A stretch of DNA of 64,000 nucleotides from Medicago truncatula (GCF_003473485.1 NC_053045.1:64047994-64111993), one strand, 5' to 3'. Counted from the stretch's first letter, positions 12,472-24,877 are shown. The notes: generated by a model from the sequence alone, not told the origin. Made by a program: numbers and translations.

Positions 12472-12602
12472 ACATGAAACCATTAAGAAAGGCTGCCATA
12501 CAAGTATCAATTCAGTAATTCTAACATGAGCTTTTGAATTACGAGCTTTATTTTCTGGATCATCATACATGAAACCATTAAGAAAGGCTGCCATACAAGT
12601 AT
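12472..12602. repeat. 36-bp direct repeat just 3' of the PPR gene
   Basis: The 36-base word beginning ACATGAAACCATTAAGAAAG occurs at 12472-12507 and again, identical, at 12567-12602, 95 bp apart. The first copy starts one base after the PPR stop codon. It looks like a local duplication in the 3'UTR. Confidence 0.85.
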
Positions 12603-13148
12603 TCTGCTGTGCAGAACTGATATACTGAGGATGAGGATGGGAATGGGGTATCTAGAATTTTCTCACTAGGAGAGCCTCTCTGAGTGTTGAACCTTTGCAG
12701 AATTGCACGTGGAAGGCTGTATGTATGCTTTGAACATGGCTTTGGAGGTCCTTGGTATCAGTTTCCCATCCGACGTAAATAATGGCCATTGTAATAATAA
12801 GATATGTCATTGGCATGGTCATTTCCTTCTTATCAGTAATGTGGCCCTGGCTGGAGTTATGATTGATCCGCAAGGTACTTTATTTAGACACCTTTGTTCT
12901 TAATTAGAGAATATTATTTTTGTTATTCTAGAATGGAGCTTGATCCTTTACTTCTTCCAGCATTTTGCAGCAAATTTTTCAGGTGTAACAAAGTTCTACT
13001 TCGCTGGGTGATATGCCGTCTTGTTAAAAGACACTTAGCTGCACTGCTACATATTGGAAGATCATCCAGATCCTCTAGAGACTAGAGTGTTTGGATTGTC
13101 AGGTACTTGCTGTATTTATACTATTCCATATGCCGCTTTTAACTTTTA
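12603..13148. other. Downstream region of the PPR gene, no supported CDS
   Basis: The composition is less AT-rich than the surrounding intergenic DNA and a few short frames exist (for example 12703-12903 and 12894-13085), but none resembles a known family. The region may be a long or alternatively spliced 3'UTR of the PPR gene. No independent gene can be supported. Confidence 0.4.
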
Positions 13149-13421
13149 AATGATGTTTTGGAAAAAAAATAATTATTCCATTTATTTGTAACTTCAAAAT
13201 TTAAAAAAAAAATCAATTGTATTTCTTGGCATGGATTTTTATCTTGTGAAACATTGTCGGATGGACATGCAATGTGAATGTGGCAAGTTGTTATTATGTG
13301 CCATCGTTATTCATATGAATTATTTAAAACACAAACTTGCACGTATATGTTTAAAAGATTTTATTTTATACTTGTGTCAAAATCTGATGGTTAATTTGCT
13401 TCAAAATCTGATGGTTAAAAC

Positions 13422-13600
13422 TAGGGCTGACAATGAACTGAACCAACTCAAAAATAGTTCGAGACTCGATTCGGTAATTAATTCGTTGAACTTGGTTCAT
13501 GAACCAAACGAGTCGAACCTGGGTTTAAAATTAAGTTCGTCAAACAAATGAGTTGAACTTGAGCCAAGTATAGTTCAATTCGTTTGGTTCATGAACCAGC

Positions 13601-13651
<51 letters not shown>

Positions 13652-14246
13652 TATTTATCGGTGTTTTTTGTTGCTATTTTATTAACAACTATAAAGTAAA
13701 AAAGAATTAAATCCAATAGAGAAAGAAATGGCCACTTGAGTCAAAGGAAAATAAAATGATAATGTATGATGGTAATGCCCACTTAAAAATGTTGACAGCA
13801 AAATAAGGTTATTCAAGAACCAGCAACTATTACACTTGCAGTTCACAAGTCCCACATCAAAAGTTTACATAAGGGTATTGAGCAACTTATCTTATAAAAT
13901 AACAACGTCTCCTTTCCTTACTTACTACGGGAATCTGTCCATGGTGTTATCAATTAGTTAATTTCTTAATTGATTTTTAGGCCAATTGAAAGGTTTATGA
14001 GTTATTTTTTCTCATTTAAACCATAGTTTATTCTTTTTTCTCTTTCTTGATTCATTTGATTCAAGCTATTGAGCCGAACCGAGTTGTTCGTGAACCTAAC
14101 GAACCGAACTGTACGTGTACTTTAAACGAGTCGAACTCGAGCTAAAAAAATAGTTCGTGTCGAACTCGAGTCGAGCCGAGCAAATTCTTATCGAGTCGAG
14201 TCGAGCTCAGATAGATTCGATTCGACTCGACTCATTTCCAGCCCTA
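13422..14246. mobile_element. Non-autonomous hAT-type element, 825 bp
   Basis: The left end reads TAGGGCTGACAATGA and the right end, as reverse complement, TAGGGCTGGAAATGA. The 8-bp word GTTAAAAC flanks the element perfectly (13414-13421 and 14247-14254), the hallmark of hAT transposition. Subterminal regions are filled with short GAACC, CGAACTCGA and GTCGAGTCGAG words, the kind of repeat cluster that hAT transposases bind. No transposase frame is present. The element sits inside the inverted-repeat element described separately and is therefore younger than it. Confidence 0.9.
13604..13649. repeat. (AT)n microsatellite
   Basis: About 46 bases of alternating A and T inside the hAT-type element. 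Its length is likely variable between accessions. Confidence 0.9.
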
Positions 14247-14396
14247 GTTAAAACACATTCACATTGCATGTCCATCCGACAATGTTTCCATGCCAAGAAA
14301 TACAATTGATTTTTTTTTAATTTTGAAGTTACATATAAATGGAATAATTATTTTTTCAATGATGCTTTTGTTGATACTCTGGGCCAAACCGAGTGA

Positions 14397-14641
14397 GAAA
14401 CATCATCGTCTTTTGACCATTTCCGTGTTGTCATAATGTTTTGTAGTGTCATGAATAACCTTAATCATTTTCTAATTCTCTTGCTATCTTACTCACCAAA
14501 TCATTAGTTTAATTTAGTCCTTTTTTTCTTCCAAGAATGACACATGGTAATATGGTATAATAATGCAACTTGATTTAGAATAATTCCATTCACATACGGC
14601 CTAAGCCGGCTACCAAGAAACATCATCGTCTTTTGACCATT
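14397..14641. repeat. 25-bp direct repeat pair
   Basis: The 25-base word beginning GAAACATCATCGTCTTTTGA occurs at 14397-14421 and 14617-14641, 220 bp apart. The second copy directly precedes the Mutator-like MITE at 14649. Confidence 0.8.
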
Positions 14642-14648
14642 CTTTGTA

Positions 14649-14981
14649 GGCTTAAATATTGCACCCGTCTCTGCAAATATGGCCCGTTTAAGTTTTGGTT
14701 ATTGTAAAATAAAAATTCAGAAATTCCCCGCAAAAAAATCTGTCTTTTAAAAATAGCCCTGGGCTCATTTAAGTCATGACAAGTCACCAAAATGCCTACG
14801 TGGCGCACGCTAATTGAACCCATTTTGTAGTTTTTGGTCCCTGCAAAATATTTTGTTTTTTAAAAAGGTCTCTGCAAAATTTTTTTAAAAATTTTGCGTA
14901 GACTGATTTCTGAATTTTTATTTTTCAAGGACCAAAACTTAAACGAGCCATATTTACAGGGACGAGTGCAATATTTAAGCC
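14649..14981. mobile_element. Mutator-like MITE with ~76-bp TIRs
   Basis: Long terminal inverted repeats of about 76 bp with roughly ten mismatches begin GGCTTAAATATTGCAC on both ends. The flanks TTCTTTGTA (14640-14648) and TTCTTTTTT (14982-14990) match at 7 of 9 positions, consistent with an aged 9-bp target-site duplication. The 333-bp element has no coding capacity. Confidence 0.75.
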
Positions 14982-14990
14982 TTCTTTTTT

Positions 14991-16296
14991 TGTTTCCATG
15001 TTACTATTATATTAAAACTCCTTTTTCAATATCTTTTATTTTTAATATTGTATGATCGAGTCTTTTGGTAGTTGATATTATCTTAAAATCAATTTTGTTT
15101 GGAAGAAATATGTAAATAAATGACAAGTAGTTAGCCATCCATCATGAGGTGAGTTGGCATGCCCGTCTATTTCTTTGTTTGGTTTACGAACTCTCATCTC
15201 ATATTCATAACATGCAGTGAACCTTAATTGTATGCATAGAGAGGATAATTGTCAATTGAATAATCCAACTTCTTAAAACCTTTGGTAAGTGGCAAGTGAA
15301 AAAAATGATGATCATAGAACCAATGAGTTTCTTTAGGTATATTTGGATTTTGATCAACGTAATTGATTTAAATGAAATAGAATATTTTATATTGTGAACA
15401 ATAAAATACCACATCTTTTTTTAATGAAGAGAACATTACATAGCATTAGTTTTCGCTTGTCTTTTAATTATATAAAAAAAAAAAAAAAAACAGTTTTCTT
15501 CTAATTTTATAGATATTTTTTCCACATTCTATTGTATCTCATTATGATTTCTTTTCACTTGGCATATCATTAGGTGGACCATGACTATTCAATTTAGGAT
15601 GGGGTCAATGTGTATCTAAACGTATCTTCGTACAGGGCATTTGAGCTGTATGCTTCAACGTCTCGTCTTTACAACTAGCCTCTAAATTGACATCAAAATA
15701 ATGTTTTAAAAATGGAAGCTATTAGATAATGAATTGGTTTTACTTTGAACCTTTCTTGTTTTTTGGTTTGATTCAATTTCAGTTGATTCATACATTTAGT
15801 TGGTCGAACCAATAAAATTAAAACTAAAGATGATGTCGTTTGATTACTTTTAAAAAATTAGTCTAAATTCAGGGAATGATATTAAACTTGTAGTTGTTTT
15901 TAGAAGCACTTGTCAGTATAGTATCAAAACTCATAGTAAAAAATTCAACTTTTGTTTTGCCACAAACCGAAGAAAGGTGTTGCTCCCAGATAAAGTTACA
16001 ATAATGATATTTAAAACTTCAAGGAATGTAGGAAGAGTAAAACATAACTAAAATAAATAAATAAATACAAATATGAAGAAATAGAAAGTGATACAATGTA
16101 TAGCGCACACACAAAAAGCACACCCCTAAAAGTAAGTATCCTGTGAAAGAATTACCTCAAAAAAGTCAAAACTAAGACTCTTAAGAAGAAGCTGGAGTAC
16201 CCAAAATATACAAAGGGGTCTAAAAGTAAAAGACACAAAATAACAGAAAAAATCCAATGTAATCTTTCTACACATCATTCCTATACTTACTATGGC
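14991..16296. other. Gene-free stretch downstream of the b561 gene
   Basis: AT-rich sequence containing an 18-base A run near 15474-15490. The part near 16260-16296 is the 3'UTR of the minus-strand DOMON/b561 gene. No other gene, RNA or clear transposon end was recognised. Confidence 0.5.
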
Positions 16297-17955
16297 TTAA
16301 AGGGTAGAAGAACCATGGCCATTTGCTCCATTAACACCATCTGAAGTCTTGTTCTCTGCTTTCTTCCTCTTCATGCATACCATCCACGTGTAAGCTTCCA
16401 AAAGGACAGCAATGCCCCCCAAAGCACCAATAATACCAATGTAAGCATGCTTCCAGTTCTTGTAACGATCCCCTACAAAATCTCCCAATGCTTCAAACCC
16501 TTTGAAAACGTTTACAATGCTAATGCTTATGGTAACATACCCTACAACGTGGTGGTAGATATTCCAGTAAAATCTCAACTTATGGTCTTTGTTTGGCCTC
16601 AAAAATAGAGCAAACACTTGAAGAGTTGCCAAGGTTACAAGAACAATAGCAAGTGCTCTATGAGTGTCGTATGTAATACCCACTGAATCACTACCGAGTT
16701 TGAGACCAGTACCAAAACCAGATAATCCAACTATGTAGGCAGAGACTTGACAAGTTATGTGAAGATAGAACCAAGCAGGGTCTGCAGATTTGAACACCTT
16801 CAAATACCTTGCTATTACTGCTCCCGTTGGCATCAAGATTCCCCAACTAATAGCATTTAGTACTCCATGTGTCTGAAAATTAAGAATTACAATAATTTAA
16901 ATTCAAATATCAATCAAACAAGAATCATCCCTAATTATAAAGTACTAAAAATCTGAAGCCAGATATGTAAGTGTTGTGTTAGTGTTGGTCGGACTACACT
17001 AACACGTGTTTGATGTTGAAAACACCTCAAATTTAAAGTATTGGTGTCACGTAGATACCAAACAAAGATTATGCATTCATATGGAATTGAAAATTAAGTT
17101 TAGATAAATAAGATTTTAAATAAAGTTCTAGGGCTATGATATGGTCCTCTGCAGTTACATTATGACCACAATCGAAGCTGCGTAATAATACTCTAAGAAT
17201 TTTTATTCATATGTATGATTTTTAACGTAGATTTGATTAAAAGTCAAATATTTCTAATGATCAAGCAGTTATGAGTAAAAATTCTTATTTTAGTGCATAT
17301 CAATTAAATCCTTAAAACAGTATGAACTTACATTTCTTCTTCTTTGACGCGAACCAATCCCACTTGCAGCTTGGGAGGTACCAGAAACAAGATCCAAGAC
17401 TTCCTTGGAGTTTTGGTGAGAAGATTCATGGCTATGTTCTTGAGGAGTAGAATCAGAAGAGAGAACTCCATCTTGCCATACATGAACAAAAGAGGTTGTT
17501 CCATTTGGAAGGGTCAAAGTAGCAAAAATAGTAACCTCGTTATTCTGATACGTGGCAGACAACCCAGAAACAGGATAACTAATGGTTCCTTCTTGCAACC
17601 GTGTGCTTGTGTCTATAATGTTTGAAGTATAGGCTTTTGGGCTTCCACTGGCTTGTGGAATAGCCACCAAAGCTTGTGCTCCGATCATGGCTGGGTCAAG
17701 ATTTCTGCTTGGATTGATGGCCCAAGCAACCCACCTATTTGTTGCAGTTATTCCAGTATGTATGTATGCTATGTCTAATTTGCCACTTGTTTCATCGTAT
17801 GACCAGTGGAGGTACGAGGTTAACTGTGGAAGATCACGACATGTTGTGAACGCTCTGTTGTCTGAGAATGTTTGGTTTTTACAAGATTGAGTTTGAGCTG
17901 AGGATGTCAAAATTATGCTACTCAAAACACACAAGGCCAACGTAAGCCTCAACAT
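16297..17955 (-). CDS. Cytochrome b561 and DOMON domain-containing protein
   Basis: Members of this plant family carry an extracellular heme-binding DOMON domain followed by a transmembrane cytochrome b561 module and are thought to move electrons across the plasma membrane, linked to ascorbate and auxin-responsive redox. Two exons fit: 17955-17332 and 16872-16297, with donor AAT|GTAAGT and a TCAG acceptor, phase 0, giving 399 residues, the usual length. Residues 1-20 form a signal peptide ending SSA, followed by QSCKNQTF. The DOMON domain spans about 45-170 with WVAWAINP. The second exon has [31 protein letters not shown] and YHHVVGY, which carry the heme-ligand histidines within five or six hydrophobic helices. 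The basic, polar tail ends in [10 protein letters not shown]. There is no lesion. Confidence 0.93.
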
Positions 17956-18106
17956 GATGGTGCTAAAATTGTCTCCTCCTTCCCTTTGCTTTGTGTAGAT
18001 TCTTCAATCGGTTGCTTTTGCTTTTGGCCAAACTCAAAGGGATCTTTTATTGTTTATTTCTTTCTTGTTGTGATGTAAATACAATATGAGAGGGAGATTT
18101 GTTTAT

Positions 18107-18116
18107 TTATATAAAG
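18107..18116 (-). promoter_or_regulatory. Candidate TATA box of the DOMON/b561 gene
   Basis: The palindrome TTTATATAAA lies about 150 bp upstream of the start codon on the minus strand, which would leave a 5'UTR of roughly 120 bases. Confidence 0.5.
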
Positions 18117-18765
18117 AGTTGGTGAGGTTTGGTTGTTGATGTGGAATGAGGGCGGAAGAAGAGGTAAGAGAAGGAACAATATCATACAATTTTTGAATTA
18201 TTAGCAAATAAACCCTTGATTAATAAAATTTTAAGATAAAATAGTACCACTAATCATAAAATAAAATTAATTTGATAAGTTTTATTATGTTAGTCTACTA
18301 AAAAGCATATAAAGTTTTCAGTAGTTTTTTAAATTTTAGTGATTGAATTTGATAAATGTTTGAAAACTAATGTACTGATATTTTTGGTTAATAGTAAAAC
18401 CGTTTTCGAATGTGAGCAATATACTGTTTAAAGTATCAAAGTGAGATTTAAGTCTAAGAAATTGAAATATTACCATTCCCGCAAATAGTTTGAATTCCTA
18501 CCCTCCCCCAATCGAAAACGTTATTTTGTCTTCTTTAAATCAATCAATGTTTCTAATAATTGATTTGACAACTTAGACATCATTTTAACGTTTATGATTT
18601 TGATGTGGGGATTGTGAGAGTAAAGAGGTTCAGAACTTTCTCGGCAGGTTTAACAAAAACGTCAGGCAGTAGGTGAATATGCATGAGGCGGCTCAATAAT
18701 CTTTTTTCTTTTTGACAAAATATAATCCATAAGTCTTTTTTTTTTTTTTTTTTGAATATAGAAAG
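18117..18765. other. Gene-free stretch upstream of the b561 gene
   Basis: AT-rich, with a poly(T) run near 18737-18754. It should include upstream promoter sequence of the DOMON/b561 gene. Nothing else was recognised. Confidence 0.4.
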
Positions 18766-18773
18766 ATGAAATG

Positions 18774-18906
18774 CGTCCCGTTAACTTCGCTCAATTTGTA
18801 GATACATTGTATAATTTATGCAATGATCAGAGTTCGAATCCGGACACTTTACTTCTACACATTTAATTGTGTGAGCTCTGACCACTAGACTATTATACCA
18901 AAAAAA
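18774..18906 (+). mobile_element. tRNA-derived SINE, 133 bp
   Basis: An A-box-like CTTCGCTCAATTTGTAGA and a B-box AGTTCGAATCC are spaced as in Pol III promoters. The 3' end is a short A run. The 8-bp word ATGAAATG flanks the element at 18766-18773 and 18907-18914. It cannot fold as a functional tRNA. Confidence 0.6.
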
Positions 18907-18914
18907 ATGAAATG

Positions 18915-20490
18915 GTAAAATCATTATAGACTCACATAAAAATGTAGATATTGGATCCCAACCTCAGACATGGTAGCATCTGGTTAACAATTTATCATTT
19001 TTTATCGCTTTCATCTCCAAAACATCAAACTTCTTTATCTTATTCATTCAACATATGATCTTCATCTCTTTTCGTTCCAAAATTAAATTCTACTTGTTAT
19101 TAAGGGTAAACTATCCTCAATTCATCAACTTGTCTTGGGTCTTAGGCCTAACCGGTTCTTTCTTAATGATACAAGAGTTCTCTGTTGACATAGCAAAAAT
19201 AAATTTTCAGTTGAACTCCAAAAAAAGATACTAATTAAACTATCTATTTTTTTATGCAATTAAACTATTTATTATTCATATACACAGTCCAATTAGTATA
19301 CAACAACCACCACGCAAGAGGGCTTAGCGTGTGGAGGAGGAGATGACCAAGACCATCAGCCCAGTTGAATCAAACTGCAGGCACCTTTTCTTTTTCAATA
19401 ATTATTTTATTTGAGCAAATTATTTCAACTTAGTAAAATGAAATTCATTATGATTTTCTTTTACACATGAATTAATCAAATCACCTCAGTATACATTCAA
19501 GAATACTTTGATAAAATGATAAATAATTTCTTTCAACTTGGGTTAATAATGCAGCCGTGTTAAATTTCTTGAGGGTTCCGTATACAAATATTTGAATTTA
19601 TTTATATAATATCGCTGCAAAAATGTATTTGACATGATTTGATTAGATACATATGTAAAAGAAAAAATTAAAGCATGAAAATGAATCTAAATAAATATAC
19701 AAGACAACCTATTTCATTGGACGGACCCAGCGTTACCTGCAACTTGGAAATTTCCATCGATCACATTGGTGTCGTTTTCATTTGACTGGAATTAGAATAT
19801 ATGCAATGCAATGGTGTCGTGGACTTTAAGAAGGTCATTGTTGGTGTACGGTATATAGCCGTATGTCACAAAGGTTATATTACAACCTTCCACACCTTAT
19901 TTTATTTTATCTTGCAAAACTTCAATATAATAAGAAAAATATTAGCTTAGTCAAAAAATAATAATATTAACAAGTGTACTTAACGCATTAAAAAAAATAC
20001 ATTGAAAATTATGTATGTATTAGTTTCATAAGTTTTATTAAACAATGTTTTTAAAACACTTGTGAGTATGACCTTTCAAATGAATAGGAAATTAGTATTT
20101 TAAATAATAAACATTAATCAAATTGATAAATGTGGGGATCTTAAAATTAAGCTTCAGATTTGTGTGATTCAAATGAGGTTATTGCATGATTTGAATCATG
20201 TTGAAAAATTTGCACCCACATATTTAGTGCAGTATATGATTCAAATCACGATAATGAGAACGAAAGATTGATTTGAATCAGTACAAAAACAATGTTGATG
20301 AAACAAAGCAAAAATTTTCACAGGTATATTTACTGTACGTATGGGTGTGCATAAGTCACAAGAACCTTAATTTCACACATAAAAGAAGTTAGAAGACCCT
20401 TAAAGTATTAGGCCAGATTTAGAAAAGGAGTGGAATTTGCCCATCTTTGGTCCGTGACAATATAATACAACTAAAAACAAAAATATAAAT
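18915..20490. other. Gene-free AT-rich stretch
   Basis: No protein-coding or RNA gene was recognised. No convincing transposon ends were found. Confidence 0.4.
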
Positions 20491-20495
20491 AAAAT

Positions 20496-20576
20496 TGTCA
20501 AGAATGGGATTCGAACCCATGCCCTTTCGGACCAGTACCTGAAACTGGCGCCTTAGACCAACTCGGCCATCTTGAC
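20496..20576 (-). tRNA. tRNA-Leu (CAG)
   Basis: The minus strand folds as a complete 81-nt class II tRNA: acceptor GTCAAGA paired with TCTTGAC and discriminator A, D-loop with GGCCGAGTTGGTCTAAGG, anticodon stem CCAGT/ACTGG around TTCAGGT (anticodon CAG), a long variable arm, and the T arm ATGGG-TTCGAAT-CCCAT. There is no intron and no encoded CCA, as expected for a nuclear gene; plastid genomes lack a CAG leucine tRNA. A CAA word lies a few bases upstream and a T-rich run lies directly downstream, both typical of plant Pol III transcription units. Confidence 0.96.
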
Positions 20577-20835
20577 CTTTGTATATTTTTGCATTTTATG
20601 GTATAACAATTAATATATTTAACCTGTATTTGTTTTTTATAAATATATTTAACACAATTATAATCGTTATTACAACACCACCCCTAAAAGACATATGCAT
20701 TGTCACATGACCTTTCATTTATAGTTGATATATAAGATGTATACAATTCCTTAGAAAAAAGAAAAAGAAAAGATGTATACAATGTCGATTATAAAATTAA
20801 TATTACGATCTATTAAGAGAGATTTGGAAAGAGAA

Positions 20836-21022
20836 ATGATATTTGTACAACTAATTTTTAACTTTTTTTTGAAAGAAATTTTTAACAACTTTTTAATAAC
20901 TTTATCTCATACTCACGTTATATTCTTATTCTTTCTCTACCTTTTTATCTCTCTATTGATTTTAACCAATAAAAATAGAGAAAAACAAAGTTGTTTAGAA
21001 AGAGGTGTACAAATATCACAAC
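20836..21022. mobile_element. Possible MITE with TGATATTTGTACA ends
   Basis: TGATATTTGTACA near 20838 is inverted as TGTACAAATATCA near 21006, and between them ATTCTTATTCTTTCTC-type and matching AG-rich tracts suggest a foldback structure. A related sequence, with similar CTCATACTCACATTATA interior, lies at about 48417-48600. No target-site duplication was fixed. Confidence 0.45.
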
Positions 21023-21039
21023 TCATTTGGAAATGACTG

Positions 21040-24000
21040 CGACATTTGTTGCATGTTACTTAATCCTATTGGTTTGCATGTTAATGTTAGTGATAGGTGG
21101 ATCTGAAAACTTCATGAATCTTCAAAATATAATGTTTTTGGCGCTTATAACTACTCGCTTTCAATGACTAACATATCATTGTTGATCATTCAAATATCTT
21201 CTAGAATAAGGAGGTTCCATTAAAAACCAACCTCTTTGTTTGATGTTTTTTTTTTGTTTTTCAAGAAATCAAAACGGGATATATTAACAATGGCGGTGAG
21301 AGCTCCCTAGTACAAGATGTACCAACTACAAATAAATTAATCAAGCGAAGGGTGCTTCAACCAAATATTACGTTATCTGCGGGAAATTGTGGCAAGGAAG
21401 AGGATATTAACCATCTCTTTTATCTTGCAATTTCTTTGGATGTGATGTCAATTGTCGTACTTTTAAAATTTCTAAAAATTTTCAGCAAATTTTGGTCTGC
21501 CAAATATTATCTGCCACGATTTTTAGTTCATTCTTGTAAGTAAACTCATGTGCATCCTTCAAAATCATGAATTATTTTTGCAGTCATGTTTAGTACATTA
21601 TAAAAAAAATTGTTACAAATGTTTTTTTTTTTAATTATGGATGATTTAAAGGTTAAATATATTTTTAATCCCTATTAAACTTTAATGTAAATTTTAGTCC
21701 TCTAAAATATTAAAATTTGTAAGAATATAATAATCCCTATAGAAGGCAAATAGGGACTAAAGGCAAATAGGGACTAAAGCTCTGTTTGGTAAAAAGAAGC
21801 GCTAGCTTATAGCTGATGACTAATAGCTGATAGCTTATAGCTGAAAAATTCACTTATTAAAAATAATGTGTTTGGTAAAATGAGTTGTTGAAGTGGCTGA
21901 TAAGTATAAAATGACATAAAAGGACATGTTTTTATTTTGTTTTTTTTTCTTCATAAATTACACATGATATTTTTTACTAAATGTATTTCTTTTTAATTAT
22001 TTTCATCGACAATATGTTAAAATATACTTTATGAATTCAATTTGACATTTTTTATTGAACAATTTTTTTTATGAATTTTATTTAACTAAAATTGCTTTAG
22101 TATTGTAAACCAAAAAAAAATATGGAACAACAAAAGTATAAAAAGTGTGAGATGACATTTAAAAAGTTCCCTAAAACAAGTGTTATAATAACGTCCAATA
22201 AAAGAAAGTGATGATTAGTAAAAAACAAGCATTATATACACATCATTCGTAAAAAACAACCAGTCATAGGCTCGTAGCACATCAACATAAATATAAATTA
22301 TACTCACGATTACGAGAATGATGATTAGTCAATTACATACACAATATATACCAAAAAGAGCATCATCAGTGCTATATTATATCCAAAATGAACATTGTTA
22401 GTGTTATACTATATCGATCCAAAAAAGAAGCATTATATCCATAAAAGAACACATCAGTACTCAAGAGTTAAGTTTTTTTAGTCACCATTAATTGGGAAAT
22501 ATTGGGGCAGGGTATCGGTGTAGGATAACTATCGAATACTCTTCTGATAAGTATCAGATAATTATTTTTTTTAAAAATAAAATTTAATCTTCGGATATTT
22601 TCCTGATACGTATCGAGAAGTATCGGGTATGTATCGGTGCAGGATACACAGGGGATACGATACGTCATCTATTTTAAAGTATCGGGGTTTCATAGCTTAA
22701 ACATTATTGTTGGACAAGCATAAAATAGGCTTTATTAAGTGGAATTTTTCATGAAACTGAAAACTATAGGCAACAAATACTCTTCCATAGTGTATTCGTA
22801 AAGTACATAATGTTTGAGAATTGAGATAACTAGAAAATCTGAGAGACACATCTTCTAAAATATAATTTTCATTGACCAAGAATAAATAGAATGCATCCCA
22901 ACAAATAATTTAATCATAGAATATATCCCATTACAACAAAATCTTAAAATTTATTTATTATCTTTTTTATCCACTCCTTTAACTTTTAATTTTTGCTATA
23001 TTTTTTTTTTTTTGAATAAATTTTGCTAAAATTTTCTAAAGTCCTTTCAAATCTTATAAATCCATAAAATAGTTTAAAATCTTAAAAGTATGTGTTATAA
23101 ATCCATTAAAATCAAAACTTCAAATCATGATCGTACGAAAGTCTTCAATAAAATCTTAAAAGCCACTATATTTCGGCAAAGTTATTATCAAAAGAATCTC
23201 TTAAATCTATTTTTGATGAGTGTTATTTTGTCCCATAAAAGTGGATTGGGGGATTTCCAATGGAAAATTTGTTGTCTATCCTAACTGGTGAGCACCTTAT
23301 ACGTAACTATTTTTTGTCTCAAAGTACATATCATTCTAGCAAAATCTGTTTGTTCTAAATTATATGTTATTTTAGGACAAAGGGAGCATTTCATTTGTGT
23401 TCTTTTGCCGTCTTTTTCATTTGAATTTAATTTGTGCTGCTAAAAAAACAGGATGGAAGCATCAACATTGCTTTATAGGAGGGCGAATGAGCAAGATTTT
23501 GCTATTAAACCAGAAAAACAACCACCTAATAAAATAGTTAAAACGTAAATTAAAATACTATGTGGAAATGTAAATCAAGAATCACATTAATTTTGTGTGT
23601 GATATTCATTAGATCAAAACTGGTCAGGGGAAACAGTTTTAAATAGTAACCCCTGTCCACTAGAGGTGGTTATTTACACAAACCTACCAAATTGGAATTT
23701 TTTAGAATTTGTAAAAACGGTAATATCATTCTTTATGTTTTTTTTTTGCCCCCTTATGGGTAAAACAGTAGTAAAAAGTTTGAAAAAACAGTAATGGTTG
23801 TGTTGTGTTGCCTGGTCAATTTTGGAAAGATTAATGGTCCCATATTTTGTTGCAATGACTATGGTGTCGCATGGAAACTAGTCTCGTGTCCTGAGGCATG
23901 TAATGTTCACAGTGATAACTTTGTGAAAACATTTAAGGTTTAAAGGTTCGAATGAAACACAGTATGCCTCAAAGTTGCAGTATAGTATCATCAAGGCACA

Positions 24001-24780
24001 AGGGAAATAAGATAATCAAACAGTTCGAGGTGCCTGCCACTCATCAATACATTTTTTTTAACAATTCGTAGTCTATTTAAAAATACCTCAAGAATTTAAA
24101 ATAGATATTTAGATCTAAATTTTCTTACATATAATCGGGTTTCCATTTTTAGTTCACAGATTCGAAGATACATTTTATTGAATTCATTTGCTTGCAATGA
24201 TAAAACTACAACAATGCTTGTTAGCTTTTGAATTTTTTTATTGGTGTTGCATAAGAGTGATGAAATTAAACATATATGTTCCCTAACTACCAAGTGAAAA
24301 CTATACTACTTATTTTGACTAGTAGTTATGCTCTTGGTTTAGAAGAAATATAGTAATGGTTGTTGTGTATATATATATTTAGGGTTTTGTTAGAAGACAC
24401 TATATATATATAATGATTGCAATAATTGTATAAAAAATAAATAAATTTACAATAATTGCATAAAAAATAAATAAATTTGTGTATTTTCTTATATCAATAA
24501 CGATAAATTAAAATAATCATCTCCATTGTAGTTAGTTTTTGTTGTCGTAGACATACATAGATGATGATGTTATTTGAGAAAGAAAATGGAAGAAGAAAAA
24601 AAAAAATCAATCAATTAAAAGATATTTATTGTTTTGTTATTTTGTGATGATAAGTGTTGACTACAATAGAAAATGGAATTAAGACCTATCATATCAATTA
24701 ATCTAAGCCATTAACCAAAATTAAAATTAAAGGTTAAGATTTAGAGTAAGATATTATACTTACTCTTGGAGTTAACATAT
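21040..24780. other. Gene-free repeat-rich stretch
   Basis: No gene was found. About 21647-21775 contains sequence like the ends of Mutator-type MITEs (GGTTAAATATATTTTTAATCCC). About 21776-21910 begins CTCTGTTTGGTAAAAAGAAG and is rich in TAGCTTATAGC words, resembling the end of a common plant DNA transposon. About 22495-22690 contains many GTATCGG/GATACG words of unknown origin. None has a second end or target duplication that I can define. Confidence 0.4.
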
Positions 24781-24787
24781 CCCTCTT

Positions 24788-24789
<2 letters not shown>

Positions 24790-24874
<85 letters not shown>
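24790..24874. repeat. Compound (AT)n(GT)n microsatellite
   Basis: About 46 bases of (AT)n run directly into about 38 bases of (GT)n. This should be highly polymorphic. Confidence 0.95.

Positions 24875-24877
<3 letters not shown>

Larger units (their letters stand above)
13161..14357. mobile_element. Inverted-repeat element interrupted by a hAT insertion
   Basis: Arms of about 105-120 bp at roughly 13161-13282 and 14255-14357 are near-perfect reverse complements, sharing for instance CAATTGTATTTCTTGGCATGG and CATTGTCGGATGGACATGC. The left arm has an extra 14-base ATTTTTATCTTGTG. Outside the arms, AATGATGTTTTG (13149-13160) and AATGATGCTTTTG (14358-14370) look like an imperfect target-site duplication. 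With the hAT element removed, the loop would be about 140 bp, so this was probably a foldback-type MITE of about 370 bp. Confidence 0.7.

Noticed and set aside
12652-13085. Short frames downstream of the PPR gene as extra exons
   Set aside because: They do not extend any PPR, E or DYW motif and no consistent splice phase joins them.
17344-17890. Plus-strand frames inside the DOMON exon
   Set aside because: Opposite-strand shadows; the minus strand carries the signal peptide and DOMON motifs.
20773-21036. Hydrophobic 87-residue frame
   Set aside because: It lies inside a T-rich MITE-like sequence; the hydrophobic residues follow from base composition.
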